From positions 30,132,501 through 30,196,500 of the forward strand of contig NC_070614.1 of NCBI RefSeq assembly GCF_027172205.1: a stretch of DNA of 64,000 nucleotides, in the 5' to 3' direction. Below, one piece after another: positions 21,485 to 32,717 of the stretch. The translations under genes and the position numbers were made by a program. The DNA comes from Podarcis raffonei. Lineage: Eukaryota; Chordata; Lepidosauria; Squamata; Lacertidae. Below the pieces are notes generated by a model. It ran no database searches and was not told where the DNA came from. It saw only the letters and a list, made by a program, of their open reading frames with translations. Numbering within the stretch: position 1 is the first letter of the stretch; each line of letters opens with the position of its first letter.

Positions 21485-21488
21485 ACAG
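21470..21488 (+). promoter_or_regulatory. Probable 3' splice site before the OR coding exon
   Basis: A pyrimidine tract, 'ttgttttgttgtttttctg' then 'tgctttctacag', ends in AG at 21487-21488. That is 20 bases before the ATG at 21508. OR genes usually have one or more non-coding 5' exons spliced just before the coding exon. Confidence 0.7.
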
Positions 21489-21507
21489 GAGGAAACACTT
21501 TGCACAT

Positions 21508-22437
21508 ATGGATAATCAAACCCACATCACTGAGTTCATCCTCTTAGGCTTCTCCAGTGATCCAAAGCTCGAGATCTTACTCTTTGCAATCTTCCTGTTG
21601 ATTTATTTGATAACTCTGTCTGGCAACCTAGCCATCATTTTGGCTATAAGAATGGATGCTAATCTTCACACTCCCATGTATGTCTTCCTTTCTCATTTGG
21701 CTTCCCTTGATATTGCTTTTTCTTCTGTTACAGTTCCTAAAATGTTAGAAGACTTCCTTTCAGCCAGAAAAGCAATCACCGTTGATTGTTGTTTTACCCA
21801 GGTCTTCTTTGTCATGGCACTTTCAGTGGGAGAGGGTCTCCTCCTCTCTGTGATGGCGTATGATCGGTACACAGCCATCTGTCACCCCTTGCATTATAAT
21901 GTGATGATGAGCAAACGGGTCTGTTCGCAGCTGGTGTGCAGTGCGTTGCTCACTGGCTTTCTCTATGCTCTACTGAACACCCTTCTGCTAACAACTCTGC
22001 GCTTCTGCAGGGCCAATGTAATCCATCACTTCAGCTGTGAAGCCCCACAACTGTTCAAACTTTCCTGTAGCAGCACTTTTGCAAACCAAATGGTGATTTT
22101 CACCCTTGGTTCATTTTTAGGGATGGGGGCTCTCTTCATCACACTGGCTTCCTATATTCACATCATCTCTGCTGTCTTGAGGATACGCTCCATCGAAGGG
22201 AAACACAAGGCTTTTTCCACTTGCACATCTCATGTGACAGTTGTTGTGCTATACTATGGAACAATTTTCTTCAGGTACTTGAAGCCAACCTCAAAGAACT
22301 CTCAGGATCAGGAAATGGCTCCCTCTGTCATTTACTTTATTATGATACCCATGTTAAACCCCATCATCTACAGCCTCCGTAACCAAGAAGTGAAGAGAGC
22401 GCTACACAATATGGCATGCAGAAAATTTAACAAATGA
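21508..22437 (+). CDS. Olfactory receptor, class II (OR8S1-like)
   Basis: A 309-residue odorant-sensing G-protein-coupled receptor of normal length, complete from ATG to TGA in one exon. It has an N-glycosylation site N3-Q-T, the GN motif of helix 1 (39-40), PMYVFL at 56-61, MAYDRYTAIC at 116-125, SY at 215-216, KAFSTC at 234-239, and PMLNPIIY at 281-288. Cysteines at about 94/95, 167, 177 and 187 are in place for the second extracellular loop. IHHFSCEAPQLFKLSC recalls the OR8S1-like group of reptiles. An in-frame ATG 45 bases upstream is preceded by no signal, and the splice acceptor falls between the two, so I choose MDNQTHITEF as the start. It would act in olfactory cilia through G-olf. 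Subfamily is uncertain. Confidence 0.95.
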   Translation: MDNQTHITEFILLGFSSDPKLEILLFAIFLLIYLITLSGNLAIILAIRMDANLHTPMYVFLSHLASLDIAFSSVTVPKMLEDFLSARKAITVDCCFTQVFFVMALSVGEGLLLSVMAYDRYTAICHPLHYNVMMSKRVCSQLVCSALLTGFLYALLNTLLLTTLRFCRANVIHHFSCEAPQLFKLSCSSTFANQMVIFTLGSFLGMGALFITLASYIHIISAVLRIRSIEGKHKAFSTCTSHVTVVVLYYGTIFFRYLKPTSKNSQDQEMAPSVIYFIMIPMLNPIIYSLRNQEVKRALHNMACRKFNK

Positions 22438-22527
22438 AGATATTTAATTCTTTTTCAAAGTTCATGTAGTTGGTGTTTTCATGACAAACTGGCATTTGGT
22501 CACCAAATACATTTTGAGAAGCAGCTT

Positions 22528-22625
22528 CTGTCTGCTATCTGTAGCGCAGAGCATCTCCTTTGCATGCAGGAGGTCCCAGGTTCAATCCCTGGCGTCACCA
22601 GGTGAGGCTGGGAGAGCCTCCAGTC
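22528..22625 (+). repeat. tRNA-derived SINE fragment
   Basis: Reads 'cagagcatctcctttgcatg' then 'aggtcccaggttcaatccct', with the B-box-like GGTTCAATCCC of a tRNA promoter, and continues 'gaggctgggagagcctcc'. This is the head of a common squamate SINE. Related copies lie at 35236-35375 and 61548-61690. It does not fold as a complete tRNA gene. Confidence 0.75.
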
Positions 22626-22959
22626 TTATATGCAAAGTATACATATAAATCAATATAAGAATGTAAACAAAAATGCATTATTGCACAGGGAAATGCTTTG
22701 TGGGGAGGGGGAATAAGTCTGTATTTGAGAAAATCACATATAACAATTATATGGGGAGAGATTTATGCTACCATGCTGGTGAATTTTCATGAGGCACTGT
22801 TGTTGTTTTTCCATCAAAAACTGATGTGACTATCTGCATAACAAAATCAAAGTTAGGAGAAAATGAGAAACTGGTAGAAACTGAATTTTATGTATTCCCT
22901 CATTCCTAGCTGCTAGTCAAGGTATAAAATACTAACCTAGATTAAGCTCCCTTGCACAT
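22626..22959. other. No recognised feature
   Basis: AT-rich spacer. Confidence 0.4.
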
Positions 22960-24115
22960 AATCTGATTATGAATGAGAAGTGTTATCTACTGTGTCAGTG
23001 AGATGTGGGTGGGTGAGCAGGGTGGAGTTAGTCTTACTGAACTGTGGCCCCCTGGGTACTCAGTGCAGCTTCAGGGTTGGGGAAGGGGAGTTGCTGTACT
23101 CTATAGAGATTCCATCTCTCTCACCAGGCTCCCTGTCCAGTTTAGGAGCAGGCAGGGGGAACCTAGCATGTGTGTTCCTGATATTGGGCAATTAGGACAG
23201 ATTATGGATTATGCTGGTTTACTGGCCACCTCACTGCCCAGCAGTTTCCCTGCCTGCGCTGACAGAGCTGGTCTCAGAGGTGGTGTTGAGTTCTGCTGGT
23301 TCTGGGGGACTTTAACATCCATGACGAGGCAGCTGGCTCTGTAGTGGCTCAGGACTTAATGGCTGCTATGATGACAATGGGGCTATCCCAACATGTCACT
23401 TGCCCAACACATATGGCAGGCCACACTCTGGACCTTTTTGGTCAACTGGGCAGCAAGAGGGAGATCTGAAAGTGGGGAACATTGACATCAGTCCCTTGCC
23501 ATGGTCAGATCATTTCCTGTTGAGTCTTGGGCTTCCTGCACCTTTCCCCCTTTGCATAGGTGGAGGACCTAAATGGATGGACTGCCCTCTGAGGCTGATG
23601 GATCCAGTAGGCTTCCAGGTGACTCTGGGGGATTTTCTGGATCATATGACTGGCACTACTGTTGAAATCCTGGCCAACCTCTGGAATATCTGGCCATTGA
23701 CACAATCATTCCTGAGCACCCGCTCCCTGTTATACTCCAGAGCTTAGGGCAAGGAAACAAGCTGGGAGATGGCTCTCATGCAAGTGGAGGAAAGATCTGG
23801 CTGAATACAAGATGGTGTGAGCATATTACATTGATTCTGGCCCAACTGCACTGGCTGCTGATTAGTTTCTGGGCCGAATTCTAAGTGCTGGTTTTGACCT
23901 ATAAACCTTAAATGGTTCAGGATTGCAATACCTCAAGGACCACCTCTCCCCTATGAACTGACCTGGACCCTATTACAGTCATCTGAGGCCCTTCTTCATG
24001 TGCCTACTCCATGAGAAGTCCAGAGGGGGGCAAGGCAAGAATGGGCCTTTTCTTTGGTGGTTACCAGTTTGTGGAATTTTGCATCAGAAAAATACTATAT
24101 AAGCAGATAAAACCA
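22960..24115 (+). mobile_element. Old L2 LINE with endonuclease and C-terminal pieces
   Basis: The plus strand, in shifting frames, reads ETWVGEQGGVSLTELWPPGY, LQGWGRGVAVLYRDSISLTR, later MAGHTLDLF and PLPWSDHFLLSLG. These are endonuclease blocks of L2 LINEs, including the terminal SDH. From about 23830 the text jumps to the C-terminal region ('caactgcactggctgctgat', 'ttttgacctataaacc'). The polymerase in between is deleted. Frames break repeatedly, so it is old. Confidence 0.7.
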
Positions 24116-24267
24116 ACACCCAACACCCACTGACAGGAACAGTGAATTCATTTCTCCTTCAGCCTATTTTTGTTCCATGCCCATTTCAAATGTGCTCTAC
24201 CATAGGTCTGTCCAGTCCTAGATTTTGTGGATGTTTTTTAAGTGTTTGTATGTACACATGCGCATGT

Positions 24268-24309
24268 GCACGCACACACACACACACACACACACACAGA
24301 GAGAGAGAG
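24268..24309. repeat. (CA)n(GA)n microsatellite
   Basis: An alternating CA run followed by GAGAGA. Confidence 0.95.
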
Positions 24310-25012
24310 TTTGTACACACTTTCCTCTAAAGTATTTATTTTGTATACACCCTCCCACTAAAATACACATTTTTGTATGCTTTAAAAAACAAACAAACCT
24401 GAGACTGTATTTCTAAATTTAGAGAAGTACATAACTCACTTGATACATGTTTACAAGTCTGGGACTAGCACAAACCTCTTTGTTTTAAACTGCAGATTGA
24501 ACAATTCCCCCCTCCATTTCTTTTCCTACTAGATCTGTCCATACCATGTTCAGAAATTACAGAAAGAGGCTTCTATTTAAGCCTCAGCAGGAGAAGAACA
24601 CAGGGAAGTACATGCCCATAGCACAGTAGGAATCTACATAAAGGAGCTATGCTCATCCCTAACACAATAGAACTTCACCAAATATAAAATGAGTAATCAC
24701 ACAAGAAAGTTCCTGACATGATGCAAGTGACGACAACTAATTCTAGTTAATAATAATAAGAAAAAGTGGTTGGCTATGCTATTCAGTTCTGTAGATGGTG
24801 GGCAAAGGGTTACAATTTACCCTTTTCCCATCACATAAAAATGAACATGTATGTGTTCACTGTCATCAACTTTTGAATATTTATTTGCTTCTTATCAAAA
24901 TAGAAATTGATTATTTAATCTTCACTAAAGAAAGGATATTTGGGCTTTCTGCCTCAGACATCAAAATAAACTGGGAGAAAAAATGCTATCTGAGAATGCT
25001 TTTTCACACATA
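24310..25012. other. No recognised feature
   Basis: AT-rich spacer. No coding frame or repeat end is recognised. Confidence 0.4.
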
Positions 25013-25013
25013 T

Positions 25014-25334
25014 CATACTCTCCAATGCAACATGGCCCCAAACTGGGACATCTCCTGGGTCTGCACTCCTGCTTCAGTCATGGACCACGAAAAATTATTA
25101 TTTTCAGGCATAGCATCCCAAAATGCACATTTTGGAGCACTGTGTGAGGTCATGGACCTGAAAAACACACATTTTGGGGGCACTGTGTGAGATTGTGGTC
25201 TAGAAAAAATGTTGTTTGGCTGAGGGAGATCTTGACTCTAAATCGTGCAAGAGTATGGCGCCCAAAATGGCCACCATGCTCTTGTGGAGGAAATTGGGAT
25301 GTCCAAGTTTTTCAGGGACAGTTGATGGGTATGA
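25014..25334. mobile_element. MITE of the 'CATACC...GGGTATG' family, second copy
   Basis: Starts CATACTCTCCAATG and ends GTTGATGGGTATGA. It shares with 2903-3187 the 'aactgggacat' block and the 'ttttgggggcactgtgtg/ctgggggctgcactct' type of internal repeats. It is non-coding; overlapping frames are incidental. Confidence 0.55.
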
Positions 25335-25400
25335 CACTCTCTCCAGCATACTTCTTCCAGCAAATGAAAATTGAAAAGGTCCAAGGATATTTCTCAATGA

Positions 25401-25426
25401 GAAAATAAATAAATAAATAAATAAAT
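25401..25426. repeat. (AAAT)n run next to the OR stop codon
   Basis: A tetranucleotide run immediately after the end of the minus-strand OR (whose stop lies at 25427). Confidence 0.9.
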
Positions 25427-26404
25427 CTATCTGTGCCATTCAGCATTAGTGAGGGGCACTGAGATTTTGGGGAGGGCACTTGTGCTACAGAAAGCTTTTC
25501 TTAAAGCTCCCTTGACCTCTTGATTTCTCAGACAGTAAATGAATGGGTTCAGCATTGGAGTGACAATGGTGTATATAACAGAAACCAATTTGTTTAGATC
25601 AAAAGGGTGGATCCTCTTTGGTCTTGCATACATGAAGAGAGTGGCTGAGAAGAAGATGGTGACCACAGTGAGGTGAGCAGCACAAGTAGAGAAGGCCTTC
25701 TTCCTGCCTTGGACAGTTGGGATACGCAAAATGGTACCAATGATACACACATAGGAAACTGTTGTAACTGAGAGTGGGACCAGCAGAATTATCAATGCCA
25801 AGACAAAGTCCACTATTTCAGCAACTGTCATATCTTCACATGCCATATTTAGCAAAGGTGAAATGTCACAGAAGAAGTGGTTGATGATGTTAGGGCCACA
25901 AAAGGGTAGGCGAGATATAAATACAACCTTCAGCATTGAGGCGAAGAAGCCAGTTAGCCACGAACCCACAGCTAACTGCAAGCAAAGGCGCTGGGTCATG
26001 ATGGTTGGATAGCGCAGTGGATTGCAGATGGCCACATATCTATCATATGCCATTACAGCAAGAAGGATACACTCTGTACATATGAGAGAGCTGAAAAAGT
26101 AGAGCTGTGTCATGCATCCTTCAAATGAGATGGACTTGTCTTCCACCAGGCAGTTGACCAATAGTTTTGGGACAATAACACAGATGTACCACGTCTCCAG
26201 GAAGGAGAGGTTGCTGAGGAAGAAATACATAGGTTTGTTAAGCTGAGGGTTGATTTTGATCACAACAATGATAATTGTGTTCTCCAGGAGTGTCAGGATG
26301 TAGGCCACAAGGAATATCACAAACAAAAGCACTTGCAGTTCCATGGTGGTTGGAAATCCAAGTAGGATGAATTCCCGGACAATACTCTTATTCTTATGGT
26401 CCAT
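25427..26404 (-). CDS. Olfactory receptor, family 6-like (OR6B-like), tandem copy 1
   Basis: A 325-residue receptor, complete and uninterrupted. It has glycosylation site N5-K-S, EN at 41-42 in helix 1, [18 protein letters not shown] at 56-73, [16 protein letters not shown] at 118-133, SY at 217-218, KAFSTC at 236-241, [10 protein letters not shown] at 259-268 and [12 protein letters not shown] at 283-294. LEN in helix 1, FLETWYI and [13 protein letters not shown] are typical of family 6, closest in my memory to OR6B1. By hand count about 78% of the first 300 residues equal those of the receptor at 33903-34862, same strand, so they are tandem duplicates. The tail is about 15 residues longer than usual ([14 protein letters not shown]). 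A splice acceptor lies 4 bases before the ATG. Confidence 0.96.
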   Translation of the reverse strand: MDHKNKSIVREFILLGFPTTMELQVLLFVIFLVAYILTLLENTIIIVVIKINPQLNKPMYFFLSNLSFLETWYICVIVPKLLVNCLVEDKSISFEGCMTQLYFFSSLICTECILLAVMAYDRYVAICNPLRYPTIMTQRLCLQLAVGSWLTGFFASMLKVVFISRLPFCGPNIINHFFCDISPLLNMACEDMTVAEIVDFVLALIILLVPLSVTTVSYVCIIGTILRIPTVQGRKKAFSTCAAHLTVVTIFFSATLFMYARPKRIHPFDLNKLVSVIYTIVTPMLNPFIYCLRNQEVKGALRKAFCSTSALPKISVPLTNAEWHR

Positions 26405-26408
26405 GGAT

Positions 26409-26440
26409 CTACAGCAATAGAAAAGAAAATAGGAAGGATG
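26409..26440 (-). promoter_or_regulatory. Probable 3' splice site before the OR coding exon
   Basis: On the minus strand a long pyrimidine-rich tract ends 'ttctattgctgtag' with AG at 26410-26409, only 4 bases from the ATG. Confidence 0.7.
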
Positions 26441-26905
26441 AGAGGGAAAACAGAAAAAAAATAGGCATGGTGCATCCTTATCACCTTGACACCCACAGAG
26501 CTCAACTGCCTTGTTTCACAATTTCTTTTACTCTGAAGCTTTGTAGCTCATTCTAGAGTCTTCCAAGATTGGTTACATTACAAAATTATTTGGAGATTCA
26601 TCAGAAGAGCACTAAATTATGCTTCAGTTTTTAGCATTTTTGCCTTTAATTTCCTGGATAATTTTCAGAAAATATCCGTCTCATCTTGTTTAATTATTAT
26701 GGACTAAATTGGTGTTTAGGGGTTGATGCTGTTAAATAGGTTGATTTGATTAATTTTGTTTCATGGTTAAGCTGGTCACATTGTTGACAGGGAGGTGCAG
26801 GAAAGGTCAAGGTTAGATAAGGTATCAGGTGAGCACCCCTGGGCACCTTTGACCATGAAGGGCATTTGCAAAGGCCAGTTGTTGTAGCTTGTGAGGCCCT
26901 TAAGC
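26441..26905. other. 5' flank of the OR, nothing recognised
   Basis: AT-rich spacer up to the L1 target duplication. Confidence 0.4.
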
Positions 26906-27012
26906 TGGATGTGAAGCATTCTTTTTTTTAAAAAAAAAATAGTTTTAATTTCATTTTAATACAGCACATACAAAAAGAAAATATGAAGATACACAGATAT
27001 CCATCACCTAAC

Positions 27013-27043
<31 letters not shown>

Positions 27044-27921
27044 GAAGGAAGGAAGGAAGGAAGGAAGGAAGAAAGAAAGATACAAAACAACACCACCACC
27101 AATACATTGAATATTGCTCACAATACATTTAACATAAAAATGACTTTTTCCTATGAGAATGACTTCCCGTCTACTCCTTACTTCTATTTCTCATCTGTTA
27201 TTCAGTATCATATTATAGCATATTTTGGCTTTAATGTTATTTATTCTATCCTAGGTTTTCCATCAGATTTAAAACTCCTACTGAAGTTACTCAAATGCTG
27301 CTACAGACTTCAAACTGTCATTACTATTTTTCAAATAAATTTTAAAGACTTCCCATTTTGTGGTAAATACTTCCTTTGATTTATTTTTTATTCTTTCTGA
27401 TAACTGGTCTAATTCTGCATATTCGGTCATTTTTTGAATCCACTCTAGAAGGGACTTTATCACTTTTCCAATTTGTCACAATGAGTATTCTTGCTGCAAC
27501 CGTAGCATAGAGAAAAAGTTCTTTTGCTTTTTTAGGGATATCCAAATCTGTGATTCCTAGTATGTAAGCTTCTGGTTTTTTGCTGAAAGATATTTTTAAC
27601 ATTTTTTCCAGTTCGGAATGGATATCCTTCCAGAACACCTTGATTTCTTTACATTGCCACCATATGTGATATAGATTACCTGGTTTTCCCTTATATCTCC
27701 AACAATTGCTTGGTACACTTTTATACATTTTGGGGAGCTTCCAAGGGGTTATATACCACCAATGTTGCATTTTAAGGAAGTTCTTTCTTAAAGCACAACA
27801 AGCTGTAAATTTCCAATCTGTTTTCCACAAATGCTCCCACTGTCACATGGTTATTGTGTATCCAAAGCCTTGCGCCCATTTAACCATGGCTGCAGTGACC
27901 TCCTGGATATGAAACATTCTT
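26906..27921 (-). mobile_element. L1 LINE 3' fragment with 18-bp duplications
   Basis: 'tggatgtgaagcattctt' (26906-26923) and 'tggatatgaaacattctt' (27904-27921) differ at two of 18 positions and bracket the element. Inside, reading the minus strand, is the end of L1 ORF2 (27381-27830), a 3' UTR with a (GAAA)n/(GGAA)n run (27016-27080 on the plus strand) and an A-rich tail. It is a classic 5'-truncated insertion, moderately old judged from the duplication. Confidence 0.9.
27381..27830 (-). pseudogene. L1 ORF2 C-terminal fragment
   Basis: The frame of 149 codons reads KMQHWWYITPWKLPKMYKSV, then NCWRYKGKPGNLYHIWWQCK with the zinc-knuckle-like C-x(n)-H...C pattern at the end of vertebrate L1 ORF2. 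It goes on with FWKDIHSELEKML and ELFLYATVAARILIVTNWKS. The endonuclease and polymerase are absent. One of the expected zinc-ligand cysteines reads Tyr (NCWRYK, where CWRC is usual). It is a dead fragment. Confidence 0.85.
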
Positions 27922-28436
27922 GAAGCTCACCTGCCACATTTGCACAGAGTTCTGAAGCCCAGGAGTGAGGAAGGAAGATTCCCCTACTGACCATAAGGTG
28001 TGTCCCAGTCTTTGGGGCCTAGCCTTCTTATGCCCCTTAGAATTGGCAGGGTTTGTCTCACCCAATGCTGAAGTTTGAATCCCATTCTTCTCATTTGCTC
28101 TATAGATATAGTTTAAATAAAATGTGGCCCTAGTCCAACCCATCACTTATATCTCACTTCATTTGAAATGCTTGTTCTGTGCTTGTACTTTCTTAATTTG
28201 AGATGGGCCATCAGCAGAAATCTTACATGCCACTTTTGAAGGAACCTTATATTTTATATTATATTTTAAACAAAGCCTGAGGTGCTTTCAGACAGCAGAT
28301 TTTCAAAACCAGTGGACCTTTGAGCACATGTCAGTAGAAGAGTAACATCTCTTAGTGGTGTTAAGTTCTACTTCTGTTTTCATCCCACAATACTATGTGT
28401 CATGTGGAAGGCAGAGGACAGATTTAACTTTAAACC
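27922..28436. other. No recognised feature
   Basis: Spacer with no coding frame of note. Confidence 0.4.
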
Positions 28437-28531
28437 TGCAATCCTATACAAGGCTGTAGTCCCATTCATTGGAAGTAAGTCCCAATGAATTCAGTGGGAC
28501 TTATTTCTGAGTAGATCAACATAGGATTGCA
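28437..28531. mobile_element. Palindromic MITE 'TGCAATCCTAT...ATAGGATTGCA'
   Basis: Perfect 11-base inverted ends (TGCAATCCTAT and ATAGGATTGCA) with a palindromic middle around 'agtcccaatgaattcagtgg'. It is 95 bp. Eroded pieces of the same family occur at 36020-36085, 42733-42803 and probably 43395-43455. Confidence 0.75.
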
Positions 28532-28734
28532 CTGTCAGTATCCTATTTGCACATTATTTCTTGTAAATGTTTGTTGTTTCGTATTAAGTGAGTCTTAAAA
28601 GTTTCCAGTCACGGAAGCTTAAAATTAAAGTTGAATTTTACATTACAACATAAATTATGAAGCGGCTCACAAATATAATAGATAACTTAAAAATCACAGG
28701 AATGTCCTCTTGCATTTTGTGATGGCTATATCAT

Positions 28735-28835
28735 CACCATCACCATCATCAGCATTTTATTTATACCCCACCTTTCCCTCTGATGGGACAGGCAGATTAC
28801 ATATAAAAACAATATCCACTAAAAATAGGGAAAAA
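28735..28835 (-). mobile_element. LINE 3' tail with (CAT)n-type triplets
   Basis: 'catcaccatcaccatcatca' is followed by 'ttttatttataccccacctt' and a diverged UTR. It has the same layout as the L2 tails elsewhere in the window. Confidence 0.55.
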
Positions 28836-30528
28836 TCAAGTTAAAATATCAATTAAACATTGATAGCATTAATATATATATTTATATACATATAAAAAAA
28901 TCTGTTTAACACATACCAGTAATTACACTAAAAACAGCACAGCACCTTACATGCAATAACACCTATAGAAACTATTCTCCCAAACTCTGTTCATTAATTT
29001 TGATTGCATTTTATGGCTACAAGTCTTCCACATGAGAATTTACCAAACCTTGATTATTATTATTTAATTCTATGAAAATGCATTCTTTTTTTTTTAAAAA
29101 AAAAATAATCACTCAAATTTGAACATGCCATACAGTTTGTCTGAGATTTGTGTTCATTAAAATATCCATCTTTCCACATTGTAAAATGTGGAACAAATAA
29201 TGCATTTCCTGAAATCTAGAGGTATATTATAATTGTTGAAGAAACCATCTTCTTTCAGATATACAAAAGCTGAAACTAAGAAATGCGATGGAATGTGAAG
29301 TTCCTCACTTCCCACCTTACTGCATGAGTTTTTTCTCTATTATTACTTGCAGATAAACTTTCTGCTACATTTCAGTAACATAACTGTTTCTCCTTAGGAA
29401 GGAGATGGGAAGATTTTCAGAAGTGGAAGACAAGGGGGCTTTAATTTCTGCAGTGATATGAAAAGTTATATTTCAGGATATTAATTCCAGCAGAGAGAGA
29501 CACTGATTCCTTTCCAGAGTTCTATAACTGAAAGATCAGCACACATCTCCTCCAAAAGAGTAGCAATCTTGCATCACATTTGAAAGCAGAGTTTGTACTA
29601 TTTAGGAAATGTTTTCAAAAGCTTCACTGTGTATGCCAATATTCTTGTGCAGAGATTAATTACCTCACAGAATTGGGGCTAATTTATATGTGCATTTCCC
29701 ATTTTAGCATTACTTTCCTCATCAACATCATTTAATGCATATAAAGTGGTTTACAAAGTATAAAAAACAATTGCACAGAGATTAAAATGTGAAATACATC
29801 TCCCCTTAAACATACTTCCTTCTTTAAGTGCTAATGCAGGACATTTTCTATTTTTAAAAACTAATGCAGGACATTTTCCATTTTTTAAAACAAACAAACA
29901 AACAAACAAACCAACCCTGAAATAAACAAAATAAGCCAGTTGCATCATTTACCTGATCTACATGTGAACTTCAGTGAATATTTCATCATATGCTGGATGG
30001 TATCTTTTTGGTTAAATTTTGAGCAAGTCCAATTTCTGTTTTTCTTTTAATTTAGAGCTTCTGTGAAGACAACTTGGAACTGTGTTGGATCAAAGAAAAG
30101 GCTAATCCAGCAAGAAGTTATGCTGAAAAATTTATGCAGCCTTACCAAAATCATCAGAATTCTCAGAAGAGCAATGCTGCTTGAACTGCCTTGGTGTATA
30201 AGTTATCCTGCTAACAAGGGATATCAAGGGAGCTAAATACTCAGGAACTGGCTCGTAGAATGCCTTCACAAATGCAACTGACAGGATAATAGCTCAGAGT
30301 TATACAGTAATTTATTATTTGACTTCTACACACCATGAAATGTGTAAACAAGATGTTATTGTAATTTATACTGTTCTGAAGCATGAATGTACTTTAAGAA
30401 ATTCAAACCTGTGTCCATTCACATGGTCAAAACTGTAAATTAAGGATTCAAGATTTTTATTCTTGATCTACAGCTCTTATTTATATAAGTTCATAAACTC
30501 AAGGTATTTTCAGCATGTAGCCTTGTTC
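28836..30528. other. Gene-free AT-rich stretch
   Basis: No coding frame above 65 codons. It holds poly-T/A tracts at about 29087-29105, a (CAAA)n stretch at 29889-29915 and an 'aatgcaggacatttt' phrase repeated near 29835 and 29864. Nothing else is recognised. Confidence 0.5.
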
Positions 30529-30536
30529 CCTACATC

Positions 30537-30888
30537 CAGGGGGTGCTGGCTCCCGGGGACCAAGTGCTCCTCGCCTATATTTTTGGGGTAAGGGCCGTGG
30601 CTGCCAGATGTCCTAAAAGCACAGAGCCGAAGTGTGGAGCCGAGTGCAGCATGTCCCCAGTGGCTGGCTCCTCCTTCTCCTGCCATGGAGGAGAAGAAGG
30701 GTTGAAGCAGCCTCCTGTCAGTGCTAGTGTCAAGAAGAGGCAGAGGAGGAGCTGGCCATTGATTTGCAGGACTGCCGCATTCGACTCCACCTCCTGACAT
30801 CCTGACGTCACACGCATGATGTCAGGCTGTCACGTCATGTGCCTGACATTGCACGCCCCCCCATCACCCTTATAAGCTGGTGCCTCTG
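30537..30888. mobile_element. Probable hAT-type element, GC-rich, near-perfect 8-bp duplication
   Basis: It starts CAGGGGGTGCTGG and ends GGTGCCTCTG. The flanks are CCTACATC (30529-30536) and CCAACATC (30889-30896), seven of eight equal. It is 352 bp, GC-rich against an AT-rich background, with overlapping spurious frames. The inverted-end match beyond CAG is weak, so the call rests mainly on the duplication. Confidence 0.65.
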
Positions 30889-30896
30889 CCAACATC

Positions 30897-31495
30897 ATGG
30901 CACTTTTGATTCACTGGTGGCTGGATTCTTCATGTATCAGCCACATACTTTGTATGTGATGCTCATAAAAGATGAAGAAGGAATGTAGCAAACATGAAAA
31001 AGTGCAGAACTTTTCTAATCAATCAATTAGAAAAGTCTAATCACTTTTCTAATCATATACCTCTGAGAAAACTGGCAGGGTATATGGGATGGAAATACAA
31101 ATCCCCAAACAACGTGGCTGTCAAAATGTTATGGTCATAGATGGGACCAGAACTGTTTGGTGTGTCACCTTTGTCCAGAGAGCGAGTAGAAATGAAAGTA
31201 AACATATAGGGTGATTAGATGAAGCACAAACACAGTGGTAGCACATAAAGTTAATGGAGTCAATACCATAATAGGCAAACTGTAGCGCAAGCTCCGTTTC
31301 TCCAAAATGATGTCTACTTCTCTATCCCACAACTTGTTTATGCCCCCTGTTTTCCTGGTGTCCTAAGTTTAAAAAAAAGGTACAGAATTTCTCTCTCACA
31401 CACATATAACTTTCAACAGTTGTACCACCTATGGTTTCTGGTTGTTCCACCAATAAGTATGTTACAGCCAATGACTTAAGACAGGGCCTTTCATG
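30897..31495. other. No recognised feature
   Basis: AT-rich spacer. A small palindrome 'cttttctaat...attagaaaag' lies near 31013-31038. Confidence 0.4.
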
Positions 31496-31499
31496 TTTT

Positions 31500-31590
31500 T
31501 ATCCTGCATTTTTATACTGTGAACTGCCCTGAGATCTTCAGATAAAGGGTGGTATATAAATTTAATATAAAAATAAATAATAAATAATAA
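31500..31590 (+). mobile_element. LINE 3' tail
   Basis: 'gaactgccctgagatcttca', then 'gggtggtatataaatttaat' and an AATAAATAAT run. This is the sense 3' end of an L2/CR1-like LINE. Confidence 0.6.
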
Positions 31591-31734
31591 TTTCTGTGGT
31601 GACACCATGGCTAAGGAACTCCCTCCTGTGATAAATTTGACTTGAGTTTTGGACATCTCTTTTCACCACATTTTTTGAAGGCAGTTAATCCATGTTGCCT
31701 ATTTGGAAACAGGGAGTGCCCTCTGCTATTGGTT

Positions 31735-31870
31735 TGGTACAGATTTTAATTGTGGTTTTAATAAGCTATATTGTACTTTATAATTTTAATTATTCATCCT
31801 ATGTCTATCTTGTGGGTATTTATGATGATGGGCGGCATGTACATTTTTTTTGAATTAATTAATTAATTAA
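31735..31870 (+). mobile_element. Diverged LINE 3' tail with (AATT)n
   Basis: 'taattttaattattcatcct', then 'gatgatgggcggcatgtaca' and an (AATT)n end. It resembles the sense 3' end of an L2-like LINE, strongly diverged. Confidence 0.45.
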
Positions 31871-32715
31871 AGAGCTAGCCCTTGCTGGGGAAACCCTCTC
31901 TCCTATACTTGCTTTTGATCCTGTGGGGAGCCGTTGTTTACAGCCATCTATCTGGCTATGCCTCATTCTGAGTCTCATGGCCACTGGACTCCATGCTTGC
32001 TCCTGCTAGGATACTTGTAATGTTACCAGAGTTTCTTTGCCACCATGAATAGGGGAGGGACGGAATACACACTGTGGTGGGAAGCTTTTCCTTTCTCACA
32101 AAGTACAGTAAGGAACCACACTATCAATACCTTGTTATAACAACCTCTCAGTCTTCTCAGTGAAGAAGTTACATTAAGTACCACACCTCGTGCCTTGTCT
32201 TATACACAGATAGCGAAGGGGGGGGCCAAGTGGGGCAAGTGATTGCTTGTAGCCGTGAGCAGGAGCTTGTCAGCGATTAGTGGCTGCTACAAGGGCTGCC
32301 TTGGATTGGCTGCTGCTGTGCTAATTGAGTGGGTGATTGGTTGCTTCAGCAAAGGCTGTAGTGCATTGGCTATTGCTGTGGCAGTTGTGCTGCAGTTCGT
32401 TGATGCAATCAATTGGCAACAGCCTGCATTTAGTGATTTTCGGCATTACCCCCCCCCCCCAAAAAAGCTCAACAAAAAAAGCTCAACTCCAGGCAAGCCT
32501 TCCCCAAAAAAGATCTGGACAACTCTGAACTATTTCCCCCCATTTTCTTAAATTAGACTCCACATGTTATATGTGTGTTATACATGGGAAAAATATAGGA
32601 CTATGTTTGAACATTGAACGTGTGTGTCTAAAGTTGATGAATAGAAAAAACACCATTAGATATACTGCTAGATAAGCTTTTTAATATTTGTAATTGTTAA
32701 AAAAAATGTTTTAAA
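31871..32715. other. No recognised feature
   Basis: Contains a G-run at about 32218-32224 and a C-run followed by A-rich sequence at 32450-32466. The plus-strand frames here (63-102 codons) look like nothing known. Confidence 0.4.
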
Positions 32716-32717
32716 AG

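Noticed and set aside
21463-21507. Upstream in-frame ATG before the first OR
   Set aside because: It lies on the intronic side of the splice acceptor ending at 21488, and the MDNQTH start has the standard glycosylation site.
22528-22625. Possible tRNA gene (good B-box-like block)
   Set aside because: It lacks a cloverleaf-compatible second half and continues into SINE body text. Relatives at 35236 and 61548 show it is a dispersed SINE.
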